A DNA stretch of 27,494 bases from UBA1172 sp049889655 (GTDB lineage: Bacteria; Pseudomonadota; Alphaproteobacteria; Puniceispirillales; UBA1172): positions 1 through 27,494 of the forward strand of contig JBMHCY010000127.1 of NCBI GenBank assembly GCA_049889655.1, given 5' to 3'. The stretch's first letter is position 1. Each line of letters starts with the position of its first letter. Below, piece after piece: positions 16,370 to 24,416 of this stretch. The position numbers and the translations under genes were made by a program. The notes beneath the pieces are model-generated. The model was given only the letters and a program-made list of their open reading frames with translations, searched no databases and was not told the origin of the DNA.

Positions 16370-16432
16370 TCGCGAAGAAAAACCCATAAAAAGGCTGAAG
16401 ACAAAAGGCCACCAACAAAAAGGATATAACCC

Positions 16433-17743
16433 ATGGCAGTAGAATATCTGAAAAAGAGCAAGCCCGAATCCGAAAAGGCGGAAGATGATCTCAAGGTGCG
16501 CCAGGTGGTCGAGGCCACGCTGGCGGATATCGACAAGCGGGGCGATGCCGCGGTGCGCGAATTATCCCAGAAATTTGACGGGTATGCCCCGCAGCAGTTT
16601 CGCCTGACTGAAAGCGAGATCGAGGCGGCGATGAACAAGGTGTCGACCCGGGATATGGACGATATCAAGTTTGCCCAGAAACAGATCCGCAATTTCGCCG
16701 AAGCCCAGCGCGCCAGCATGACGGATATCGAGGTTGAAACCCTGCCCGGTGTCATCCTCGGCCATAAGAACATTCCGGTACAGTCTGTCGGCTGCTATGT
16801 GCCCGGGGGCAAGTTCCCCATGGTGGCCTCTGCCCATATGTCGGTGCTGACAGCGTCTGTGGCCGGGGTGCCCCGGATTATTGCCTCGGCACCGCCGGTG
16901 GATGGCGAACCGCACCCGGCGATTGTTGCCGCCATGGCTCTTGGCGGGGCCCATGAAATTTACGTGCTGGGTGGCATTCAGGCTGTCGGGGCCATGGCCA
17001 TCGGCACGGAAACCATCGACCCCGTGCACATGCTGGTAGGGCCGGGCAACGCCTTTGTCGCCGAAGCCAAGCGGCAGCTCTATGGCCGTGTCGGGATCGA
17101 TCTGTTTGCCGGGCCCACCGAAACCATGGTGATCGCCGATGAAACCGTTGATGCCGAAATCTGCGCCACCGATCTCTTGGGTCAGGCGGAACATGGCTAC
17201 AATTCACCGGCCTGCATGATCACCAATTCCCGCAAACTGGCTGAAGACACCATGGCGGAGATCGACCGGCTGCTGAAGATTCTGCCGACCACGGAGACCG
17301 CCAGCACCAGCTGGGCAGATTACGGCGATATGATCGTCTGTGATACCTATGAAGAAATGCTCGCCGTGGCCAACGACATGGCCTATGAGCACGTCCAGGT
17401 GATGACGGACCGTGATGACTGGTTCCTTGAGGAGATGCATTCCTATGGTGCGCTTTTCCTCGGCCCCCGGACGAATGTTGCCAATGGTGACAAGGTGATC
17501 GGCACCAACCACACGCTGCCGACAAAAAAGGCCGGGCGTTATACCGGCGGGCTCTGGGTCGGCAAGTTCCTGAAAACCCATTCCTACCAGAAAGTGATGA
17601 CCGATGATGCCGCTGCAATGATCGGTGAATATGGCTCGCGGCTGTGTATGCTCGAGGGCTTTGTCGGCCATGCCGAACAGTGCAACATCCGCGTCCGGCG
17701 TTATGGTGGCCGCAATGTTCCGTATGGGGAAGCGGCGGAATGA
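16433..17743 (+). CDS. Histidinol-dehydrogenase-family protein, HpsN (sulfopropanediol 3-dehydrogenase)-like
   Basis: The 436-residue protein has the full HisD fold and Zn site: Q251 and H254 in LLGQAEHGYNSP, D353 in NGDKVIGTNHTLPT and H413 in EGFVGHAEQC, with catalytic E319-H320 in AYEHVQVM. Its opening (VEYLKKSKPESEKAEDDLKV) and the segments GCYVPGGKFPMVASAHMSV and GGLWVGKFLKTHSYQKVMT resemble the HpsN branch more than biosynthetic HisD. HpsN oxidises 2,3-dihydroxypropane-1-sulfonate to sulfolactate with NAD+ (established). No other his gene is nearby and the operon carries an importer, so a catabolic alcohol-to-acid NAD+ dehydrogenase is more likely than histidine synthesis. The substrate here is inferred only. 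The stop overlaps the next gene (ATGA). Confidence 0.85.
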   Translation: MAVEYLKKSKPESEKAEDDLKVRQVVEATLADIDKRGDAAVRELSQKFDGYAPQQFRLTESEIEAAMNKVSTRDMDDIKFAQKQIRNFAEAQRASMTDIEVETLPGVILGHKNIPVQSVGCYVPGGKFPMVASAHMSVLTASVAGVPRIIASAPPVDGEPHPAIVAAMALGGAHEIYVLGGIQAVGAMAIGTETIDPVHMLVGPGNAFVAEAKRQLYGRVGIDLFAGPTETMVIADETVDAEICATDLLGQAEHGYNSPACMITNSRKLAEDTMAEIDRLLKILPTTETASTSWADYGDMIVCDTYEEMLAVANDMAYEHVQVMTDRDDWFLEEMHSYGALFLGPRTNVANGDKVIGTNHTLPTKKAGRYTGGLWVGKFLKTHSYQKVMTDDAAAMIGEYGSRLCMLEGFVGHAEQCNIRVRRYGGRNVPYGEAAE

Positions 17744-18792
17744 CAGCCTCTTCCCGCCATCACGCTGATCTGATCAAGCCCCTGCGGCAGGCGATGTATG
17801 ATTTCAATCCATCGTCAGTCCGCAAGGCTTTGTCGAGCGTGATGGTCGGGCAGGCTGACGTGCATCTGAGCCATCCTTTCGGGGATTGTTCGGGGCCTGA
17901 GGCCTTGTATGACAAAGCCTATGCACCGCTGCTTGAGGCGATGCCCGATCTTGAGCGTCGTGACACCATCATCCTTGCCGGGGATGATAATAACGGCGAG
18001 GTCTGGGTCGGTGCCTGCGGGTATTATACCGGCAGTTTTCTCGGCCCCTTTCTGGGTATCCCGCCGACGGGCCATCAGGTCGGGATGCGGTTTCATGAAT
18101 TTTTCCGTCTTGAGGATGGCCAGGTCGTGGCGATGCAGGCGATCTGGGATCTGCCCAGCCTGATGATGCAAGCCGGGGTCTGGCCGATGTCGCCCTCGCT
18201 GGGGCGGGAATGGCAGGTGCCGGGCCCCGCCACCCAGGATGGCCTCGCCTATCCCCATGATCCGTCACGCTCAGCGGTGAGCAAGGCACAGGTTATTGCC
18301 ATGCTGACCGATATGACACGGCACCCGGCTGAGGGCAGCCCGCAGATCATGAATCTCGAACGTTACTGGCACCCGCGGATGAACTGGTATGGCCCTTCCG
18401 GTATCGGCACGGCACGGGGGCTTGAGGGCTTTCGGCATTGGCATCAGATCCCGTTTCTTCGGGGAATGCCGGATCGCAAGGGCAGTACGACCGGCACGCT
18501 TGATATGCATTTCTTCGCTGAAGGCAATTATGTGGCCGTCACGGGCTGGCCCAATATGCAGATGTCTGTCACCGGCGATGGCTGGCTCGGCATTGCCCCT
18601 GCCGGGCAGCAAATCACCATGCGCAGCCTCGATTTCTGGCGCCTCGAAGGTGATTTGATCAGGGAAAACTGGGTGCTGATTGACCTGCTTGATGTTTATC
18701 GCCAGCTCGGCGTCGATGTGCTGGGGCGAATGCGTGAATTTACGAAGGTTCGGCCACCGGCCACGATCACCCTTGAGAGGGATTACGCATGA
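17740..18792 (+). CDS. Tandem SnoaL/NTF2-like domain protein
   Basis: The 350-residue protein has two SnoaL domains, about residues 10-155 and 190-335. The first contains GPFLGIPPTGHQVGMRFHEF; the second contains MNWYGPSGIGTARGLEGF, LGIAPAGQQITMRSLDFWRL and ends ENWVLIDLLDVYRQLGVDVL. It aligns by eye with the divergent gene at 10325 (WWGPAGIG, NWIFIDLLHFW, GVDILGRM), so the two are probably paralogues with different substrates or partners. The ATG at 17740 overlaps the HisD-like stop in an ATGA junction; a longer in-frame start at 17644 lies inside that gene and gives no SnoaL homology. Its own stop overlaps the LacI-family gene the same way. Confidence 0.87.
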   Translation: MTASSRHHADLIKPLRQAMYDFNPSSVRKALSSVMVGQADVHLSHPFGDCSGPEALYDKAYAPLLEAMPDLERRDTIILAGDDNNGEVWVGACGYYTGSFLGPFLGIPPTGHQVGMRFHEFFRLEDGQVVAMQAIWDLPSLMMQAGVWPMSPSLGREWQVPGPATQDGLAYPHDPSRSAVSKAQVIAMLTDMTRHPAEGSPQIMNLERYWHPRMNWYGPSGIGTARGLEGFRHWHQIPFLRGMPDRKGSTTGTLDMHFFAEGNYVAVTGWPNMQMSVTGDGWLGIAPAGQQITMRSLDFWRLEGDLIRENWVLIDLLDVYRQLGVDVLGRMREFTKVRPPATITLERDYA

Positions 18793-19850
18793 CCGGGCCG
18801 TCTCCAAAAACCGTGCTGGCACCCGGCGCGACCAAGATCACGGCCAATGATGTGGCCGCGCGGGCAGGGGTCTCGCAATCGGCTGTCAGCCGTGTCTTCA
18901 CCCCCGGTGCATCAGTCTCGCCCCAGACCAGGGAAAAGGTGCTCAAGGTCGCGATGGAACTCGGGTATCGGCCCAACTCACTGGCCCGGGCGATGGTTCT
19001 GGGCAAGAGCCGCATGATCGGCCTCGTGGTCGCCTATCTGCAAAACCAGTTCTATCCCGAGGCTATTGAAAAACTCTCGAAAGCCTTTCAGGAACGTGGC
19101 TATCACCTGCTGGTTTTCATGACCTCGAAAACCGCTGGTGATGTCAGCCCTGTTGTTGAGGAAATTCTTGATTATCAGGTGGACGGGATCATCGCGGCAT
19201 CGGTGGCGATGTCATCGGATTTGCTGCAACGCTGTGCGGCGGCCGGTGTGCCGGTGGTCTCGTTCAACCGGTCGCAGGATGATGAAAGCCTGTCGGCGGT
19301 GACCTCTGAAAATTATGTCGGTGGCCGCAAGGTGGCGGAATATCTGATCGCCACAGGGCATGAGCGCATCGCCTACATTGCCGGATGGGAGGGTGCCTCG
19401 ACTCAGCGTGACCGTGAAGCCGGGTTCATCGATGCGCTGCAGCGGGCAGGGCGGTCTCTGTATTGCCGCGGGGTTGGTGATTTTGTCATGGAAGATGCCC
19501 GTGAAGTCACCCGCACCATGTTTGCCGATGGAATCGACAAGGCCCCGGATGCGATCTTTGTTGCCAATGACCACATGGCTTTCGCTGTTATGGATACGTT
19601 GCGGTCGGAGCTCGGCATCGCGATACCGGAACAGGTTTCGGTGGTGGGTTATGATGATGTCCCCGCCGCATCCTGGGCAGCCTATGATCTGACCACTGTT
19701 CGCCAGCCGACCAACCGCATGGTGGCGGCAACCGTTGACATCCTGCTGGAGCAGATCGAAAGCGACAGCCCGCCCCCGTCACGTGGTCGGCAGATCAAGA
19801 TCGACGGCCCCCTGATCATCCGAAAATCGTCACGTCAGCAGCAACAGTAA
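18789..19850 (+). CDS. LacI-family transcriptional regulator
   Basis: The 353-residue protein has a LacI helix-turn-helix at about residues 17-38 (ITANDVAARAGVSQSAVSRV) and a hinge region YRPNSLARAM at 60-69. A periplasmic-binding-like effector domain follows (IGLVVAYLQNQFYPE; FNRSQDDESLSAVTSENYVGG; IFVANDHMAFAVMD; GYDDVPAASWAAYDLTTVRQP). The short extra N-terminal tail before the HTH is common. It overlaps the upstream SnoaL stop (ATGA) and is co-transcribed with the genes it probably controls, which would give autoregulation. The 18-bp palindrome at 11416 is the best operator candidate. The effector is presumably the imported compound or an early intermediate (inference). Confidence 0.94.
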   Translation: MTGPSPKTVLAPGATKITANDVAARAGVSQSAVSRVFTPGASVSPQTREKVLKVAMELGYRPNSLARAMVLGKSRMIGLVVAYLQNQFYPEAIEKLSKAFQERGYHLLVFMTSKTAGDVSPVVEEILDYQVDGIIAASVAMSSDLLQRCAAAGVPVVSFNRSQDDESLSAVTSENYVGGRKVAEYLIATGHERIAYIAGWEGASTQRDREAGFIDALQRAGRSLYCRGVGDFVMEDAREVTRTMFADGIDKAPDAIFVANDHMAFAVMDTLRSELGIAIPEQVSVVGYDDVPAASWAAYDLTTVRQPTNRMVAATVDILLEQIESDSPPPSRGRQIKIDGPLIIRKSSRQQQQ

Positions 19851-19862
19851 AGGACGCAGGAC

Positions 19863-20849
19863 ATGAAAGGCTTTAACCCGAAATTCAAGGATTTTCCTGA
19901 TTACATCCTGGGCATCACCCGGGAAATATGGGAAGACCGCGGGATTGCAACACTGCATGATTATTACGGCAAGGATATGTATCTGCGGATGCCGCTCGGT
20001 GTCTATCAGGGCAACCAGGGCGTGATCGCCAAGACCATGGCCACTCTCGTTGAATTTCCAGACCGGGAATTGCTCGGCGAGGATGTGATCTGGTCTGGGA
20101 CCCCCGAGGAAGGGATGCTCAGCTCGCACCGGCTCTATTGCACCGGCACGCATCACGGCGAGAGCATGTTCGGCCCGGCGACGGGCAAGACTGTTCATTT
20201 CCGGGCGATTGCTGATTGCTATGCGATCAACAACACGATCACCGATGAATGGCTTGTCCGTGATTATGGCGGTGTCGCCAAACAGATTGGCTGGACAGCC
20301 AAAGAGGCTGCCGCCAAATTGATCGAGGATGAAGGCGGGGTCGAGAATTGCGCCAAACCGCTGACACCGGAGACTGATGTGACCGGTCCCTATACCGGCC
20401 GCGGCAATGACAACCCCTGGGGGCAACGTTATGCCGAAACCCTCACACGGATCATGAACGCTGATCTTGCCGTTATCCCCGAAGCGTATGACCGGGCGGT
20501 GAAGGGTGAATATCCCGGTCAGGTGACAGCCCGCGGTTGGGGCGAGGTCGACCGGTTCTGGATGGGGCTGCGCGCAGCCTTTCCCACTGCAACATTCTCA
20601 ATTGCCCATCAGATCGGCCGCGATGATGCGATGATGCCGCCACGAGCGGCAATCCGCTGGTCGCTCCATGGCCGCCATGAGGGGTGGGGGGCATTTGGTC
20701 CGCCCACCGGGGCAGAGGTCTATATTCTGGGTGTCTGCCATGTTGAATACGGTGCGCTTGTTCAGGATGAGCCGCGAATACGCCATGAGTTTGCCCTCTA
20801 TGATGAAGTCGCGATCTGGAAGCAGATCCTGATGCAGACCGGCGGATAA
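19863..20849 (+). CDS. Tandem SnoaL/NTF2-like domain protein (divergent member)
   Basis: The 328-residue protein again looks like two SnoaL-type domains. The first is about residues 12-140 (HDYYGKDMYLRMPLGVYQGN; HFRAIADCYAINNTITDEWL); the second is about 185-325 (RIMNADLAVIPEAYDRAVKG; GWGEVDRFWMGLRAAFP; FGPPTGAEVYILGVCHVEYG). It lacks the NW-x-ID-L-L closing motif of the 10325 and 17740 proteins, so it is a more distant member. A GGACGCAGG region precedes the ATG by about 4 nt. It sits between the LacI-family gene and the cupin gene with small gaps. Function unassigned; a polyketide-cyclase or dehydratase-like role on an intermediate is one option. Confidence 0.8.
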   Translation: MKGFNPKFKDFPDYILGITREIWEDRGIATLHDYYGKDMYLRMPLGVYQGNQGVIAKTMATLVEFPDRELLGEDVIWSGTPEEGMLSSHRLYCTGTHHGESMFGPATGKTVHFRAIADCYAINNTITDEWLVRDYGGVAKQIGWTAKEAAAKLIEDEGGVENCAKPLTPETDVTGPYTGRGNDNPWGQRYAETLTRIMNADLAVIPEAYDRAVKGEYPGQVTARGWGEVDRFWMGLRAAFPTATFSIAHQIGRDDAMMPPRAAIRWSLHGRHEGWGAFGPPTGAEVYILGVCHVEYGALVQDEPRIRHEFALYDEVAIWKQILMQTGG

Positions 20850-20866
20850 ACCGAAGGGAGACCCGC

Positions 20867-21856
20867 ATGACTAAAGCCGATATGGAAAGCCGCATTGTCC
20901 GCTATGGTGATCTCGTTCCCTGCCGGACAGCCTTTATCGATGCCCATACGCCGGGATCGGACCAGAAGGAAAACTTCACCATCATCGGTGGTGGTGTTTC
21001 CGAAGCCGCCGATCAGCATGTCCATATCAAGGAAACGCCGGGGTTCAATATCGGTGCAGCGGGCCAGCCCCCCAAGTGCCGTAACTCGCTCCATACCCAC
21101 CGGACGGCAGAAGTCTTCTTCGTACTGTCCGGGCGTTGGCGATTTTTCTGGGGCAATACCGGCAGCGATGGTGAGGTTGTGCTCAATGAAGGGGATGTGA
21201 TCAATATTCCCACTGGGATTTTCCGTGGTTTTGAAAATATTGGGACTGATTACGGGATGATCATGGCCATTCTTGGTGGTGATGATGCCGGTGGCGGGGT
21301 GATCTGGGCGCCACAGGTGATCAAAGAAGCCCGTGACCACGGCCTTGTGCTTGGCCAGAACGGGGTGCTCTATGACAGCAAGAAAGGCCAGACCATGCCC
21401 GAGGGTATCGCGCCCATGCCGACGCTGGATGATGACCAGATGGCCCTGTTTCCGGTTGTCAGCACAGCTGAATTTGTCCCCCGCTTTGTCGCCCGTTACT
21501 GGGATATGATGGCACTGGCCGATCGCCAGCCGGCTATTGTCATCGATACTGAGGGGATGCTGCAGGACAGGCCGGGCTTCAGCCTTGAGCTGATCCGCGA
21601 GACGTCGCTTGCCGCCGCCACATACACCACCGATCGCCACGAGATACTGATGGTCATGCGCGGCCACTGGAAAATCACCTGGCCAGAGGGTGAGACAACA
21701 CTGGCCCCGGGGGATGTCTTTGCGGTTCCGCCAGGGCTGAAGCGGACAGTCACCCCCGCCATGAGCGGTGAGGCAAGCCTGTTCCGTGTCCGCAATACTG
21801 ATGATGAAGCCGGGCCGACCATGGCCTTTGAAACGGCGGCTCCGTCGCGCCGATAA
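20867..21856 (+). CDS. Double cupin-domain protein
   Basis: The 329-residue protein has two cupin barrels. In the first (about residues 60-140) the metal motif H76-x-H78-xxx-E82 is intact in SLHTHRTAEVFFVLSG. The usual second-motif His is replaced by Arg120 in IPTGIFRGFEN, so only three of the four standard ligands are evident. The second barrel (about 235-315) has TYTTDRHEILMVMRG and VPPGLKRTV, lacking the HxH pair and again with Arg at the last ligand position. Gentisate-dioxygenase-like and other bicupin enzymes share this layout, but dioxygenase activity cannot be assumed. GAAGGGAG precedes the ATG at good spacing. It lies in the middle of the catabolic operon. Confidence 0.85.
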   Translation: MTKADMESRIVRYGDLVPCRTAFIDAHTPGSDQKENFTIIGGGVSEAADQHVHIKETPGFNIGAAGQPPKCRNSLHTHRTAEVFFVLSGRWRFFWGNTGSDGEVVLNEGDVINIPTGIFRGFENIGTDYGMIMAILGGDDAGGGVIWAPQVIKEARDHGLVLGQNGVLYDSKKGQTMPEGIAPMPTLDDDQMALFPVVSTAEFVPRFVARYWDMMALADRQPAIVIDTEGMLQDRPGFSLELIRETSLAAATYTTDRHEILMVMRGHWKITWPEGETTLAPGDVFAVPPGLKRTVTPAMSGEASLFRVRNTDDEAGPTMAFETAAPSRR

Positions 21857-21871
21857 AGGGAGGAAACACCT

Positions 21872-23005
21872 ATGTCCAGAATTCTAACCAGCCATGTCGG
21901 CTCGCTGCCCCGGACTCAGGAAGTCGTTGATTTCATTTTCGCACGGGAAAACGAACAACCCTATGACCCGGACGCTTTTCAGGCCTGCATGACGGCAGCC
22001 TGTGCCGAGACAGTCCGCCGTCAGGTGGATGCCGGGATCGATATCGTCTCCGACGGGGAGACGTCAAAGATTTCCTATGCCACCTATGTCAAGGATCGCT
22101 ATACCGGCTTTTCCGGTGACAGCCCCCGCAACGCCCCGAATGATCTGAAAATGTTCCCGGGCTTTCTCAAACGGCTTGCCGATGATGGCGGAACACCGCA
22201 ATACGCCCGGCCGATGTGCACGGGTGAGGTCAAATCAAAGGGGCAGGGTGAACTGGAAACAGATATTACCAATCTCAAGGCCGGGATGGCAATCCACGGG
22301 GCCAGCCGGGGGTTTATGAATGCGGCCTCGCCCGGGGTGATCTCGCTGTTTCTCCAGAACGACCATTATGCCAGCCGGGAAGACTATCTCGCCGCCCTTG
22401 CAGATGCCATGAAGGCCGAATACGAAACGATCGTCGGGGCCGGGCTGGACCTGCAACTGGATTGTCCTGATCTGGCCTTGTCACGGCATATGCTCTTCAA
22501 CGATCTGAGCGATGATGAATTTGTCCGCATCGCCAATATGCACGTTGAGGCGCTCAATCACGCGCTGCGGGATATCGACCCCGAGCATGTCCGGGTGCAT
22601 ATCTGCTGGGGCAATTACGAAGGCCCCCATGTCTGCGATATCGACATGGACAAAGTCTTCTCCACCCTGATGAGCACGCGGGCGCGCTATGTTCTTTTTG
22701 AGACATCAAACCCCCGCCATGCCCATGAATGGACTGTCTTCCGGGATCGGAAAGCCGAAATTCCCGATGATAAAATTCTTGTCCCCGGGGTTGTCGACAC
22801 CACCACCAATTTTGTCGAACATCCGGAGCTTGTGGCCCAGCGGATCGAACGCTTTGTCGGGATTGTCGGGGCGGACCGTGTTATCGCCGGGTCGGATTGC
22901 GGTTTTGGAACCTTTGCCGGTTTTGGTGCAGTCGATCCCGATATCGCCTATGCCAAACTGACCACCCTTGCCGATGGTGCGGCACTCGCTTCAAGCCGTC
23001 TCTAG
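21872..23005 (+). CDS. MetE C-terminal-like (cobalamin-independent methionine synthase family) protein
   Basis: The 377-residue protein corresponds to the C-terminal catalytic barrel of MetE alone. It starts TSHVGSLPRTQEVVDF, has DIVSDGETSK near 58-66, and carries a full Zn set: H243 and C245 in VHICWGN, E277 in LFETSN and C343 in SDCGFG, matching the MetE ligands His-Cys-Glu-Cys. The family moves methyl or alkyl groups to a Zn-bound thiol. Single-barrel members include archaeal methionine synthases, epoxyalkane:CoM transferases and many uncharacterised proteins in catabolic clusters. GGGAGGAAAC precedes the ATG. Given the MttB and DMGDH homologues upstream, a methyl-transfer or thiol-alkylation step is plausible, but housekeeping methionine synthesis is unlikely in this setting (inference). 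Confidence 0.87.
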   Translation: MSRILTSHVGSLPRTQEVVDFIFARENEQPYDPDAFQACMTAACAETVRRQVDAGIDIVSDGETSKISYATYVKDRYTGFSGDSPRNAPNDLKMFPGFLKRLADDGGTPQYARPMCTGEVKSKGQGELETDITNLKAGMAIHGASRGFMNAASPGVISLFLQNDHYASREDYLAALADAMKAEYETIVGAGLDLQLDCPDLALSRHMLFNDLSDDEFVRIANMHVEALNHALRDIDPEHVRVHICWGNYEGPHVCDIDMDKVFSTLMSTRARYVLFETSNPRHAHEWTVFRDRKAEIPDDKILVPGVVDTTTNFVEHPELVAQRIERFVGIVGADRVIAGSDCGFGTFAGFGAVDPDIAYAKLTTLADGAALASSRL

Positions 23006-23019
23006 GAGGATGAACAGCC

Positions 23020-23715
23020 ATGGCTGAACCCTTGGTTCTGTTGCCGGGGATGATGTGCGACAGCCGTCTGTTCGCGCCGCAGATCGCTGCCTTTAAGCAG
23101 GATCGTGATATCATCGTCCCGCCGCTGCATGGCACGGAGAGCATCGCGGTTCTGGTTCAGGTGATGCTGGCCGGGCTGCCTGAGCGCTTTGCTCTGGCCG
23201 GGCTTTCCATGGGCGGTATCGTCGCCATGGAAATGATGCGGCAGGCCAAAGACCGGATCACGCGACTGGCCCTGATGGATACCAATCCCTTCGCCGAGAC
23301 CGAAGAACGGCAGGCCTTACGGGAAAAGCAGATCGCGACAGTCCGTGCTGGTGGGCTTCGGGATATCATCCGTGATGACATGAAACCGCATTATCTGGCC
23401 GTCTCGGAAAACCGGGAATTGATCCTTGATCTCTGTATGGCGATGGCGCTTGATCTGGGTGAAGAGGTCTTTGTCCAGCAATCGCGGATGCTCGCAGGCC
23501 GGGCGGATCAGACGGCAACACTGGCCCGTGTTGATGTCCCGACGCTAATCCTGTTCGGTGCGGAAGACCAGCTGTGTCCGCCGGAACGTCACCATGCCAT
23601 GGCGGACTTGATCGCCAGGGCAAAACTGGTGAGGATAGAAAACGCTGGCCACCTGCCATGCCTTGAGCAGCCTGACCAAACAACAGCAGCATTGCAACGC
23701 TGGTTGGAGGAATGA
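23020..23715 (+). CDS. Alpha/beta hydrolase
   Basis: The 231-residue protein opens LVLLPGMMCDSRLFAPQ, the first strand and oxyanion loop of the fold. The catalytic triad is visible: Ser63 in LAGLSMGG, Asp183 in FGAEDQLCP and His211 in NAGHLPCLEQP, so it should be an active esterase, thioesterase or C-C/lactone hydrolase. The cap between residues about 90 and 165 is helical and short. GAGGATG precedes the ATG at 23020. The stop overlaps the RraA-like gene. In the operon it may hydrolyse a lactone or ester produced upstream (inference). Confidence 0.9.
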   Translation: MAEPLVLLPGMMCDSRLFAPQIAAFKQDRDIIVPPLHGTESIAVLVQVMLAGLPERFALAGLSMGGIVAMEMMRQAKDRITRLALMDTNPFAETEERQALREKQIATVRAGGLRDIIRDDMKPHYLAVSENRELILDLCMAMALDLGEEVFVQQSRMLAGRADQTATLARVDVPTLILFGAEDQLCPPERHHAMADLIARAKLVRIENAGHLPCLEQPDQTTAALQRWLEE

Positions 23716-24410
23716 TGAACGAATCCCTGTTGGCGCTTCTGCGCCGGATTGATACGCCAAGTGTCTGCAACGCGATCGAGGTCGCTCAGGGCAAGCGAGG
23801 CTTCAGCGCCTTCACCCGCGGGACTATGCTGATCTCCGATCCCGGGGCTGGGGCTATCGTTGGTTATGCCCGCACTGCCAGGATTGCTGCCCAGGAACCG
23901 CCGCAGGAACCCGCCGATGTTATCAAGGCTCGCCGCATGGCCTATTACCGTCATATGGCCGAAGCCCCCCGCCCGGCGGTGGCTGTTCTGGAAGACCTTG
24001 ATTTTCCCCATGCGGTCGGTGCGTTCTGGGGAGAGGTCAATACCACGATACACAAAGGCTTCGGTCTGTCAGGCGTGCTCACCAACGGGGTGATGCGTGA
24101 CCTCGGTGATCTGGTGGATGATTTTCCGGTTATTGCAGGGTCGATCGGCCCGTCCCATGCCTTTGTTCATGTGCGTGAAGTTGGCACGGCGGTAAATGTG
24201 TTCGGCCTGACCGTTGAAGACGGTGATCTTGTCCATGCTGACCGGCACGGCGGCTGTGTGATCCCGGCTGATGTGATCCCGGTGCTTGAGGCGTCTATCC
24301 TGAAAATGATTGAGACCGAAAAACTCATCCTTGAGCCAGCCCGGGGCGAGCATTTCGATTTCGAGGCGTTTGAACAAGTCTGGGCTGCCTTTGAGAAGGC
24401 CCGCACATAA
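23712..24410 (+). CDS. RraA-like / HMG-aldolase family protein
   Basis: The 232-residue protein belongs to the RraA/dimethylmenaquinone-methyltransferase-like family, whose enzymatic members are Mg2+-dependent 4-hydroxy-4-methyl-2-oxoglutarate or oxaloacetate-type aldolases/decarboxylases. The motif GVLTNGVMRDL holds R129 and D130, the substrate- and metal-binding pair; AFWGEVN (E108) fits the upstream phosphate- or pyruvate-loop; THE family's usual Asp before G-x-x-R-D is Asn here. ATG 23712 overlaps the hydrolase stop (ATGA); ATG 23715 is equally possible and is better spaced from the GGAGG. As the last gene of the long operon it may release pyruvate or another central metabolite (inference). 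Confidence 0.85.
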   Translation: MMNESLLALLRRIDTPSVCNAIEVAQGKRGFSAFTRGTMLISDPGAGAIVGYARTARIAAQEPPQEPADVIKARRMAYYRHMAEAPRPAVAVLEDLDFPHAVGAFWGEVNTTIHKGFGLSGVLTNGVMRDLGDLVDDFPVIAGSIGPSHAFVHVREVGTAVNVFGLTVEDGDLVHADRHGGCVIPADVIPVLEASILKMIETEKLILEPARGEHFDFEAFEQVWAAFEKART

Positions 24411-24416
24411 ACCTGA

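Noticed and set aside
16433..17743. Biosynthetic histidinol dehydrogenase (hisD)
   Set aside because: Family residues match, but no histidine biosynthesis gene is near and the operon carries an importer and catabolic enzymes; the sequence looks closer to the HpsN branch.
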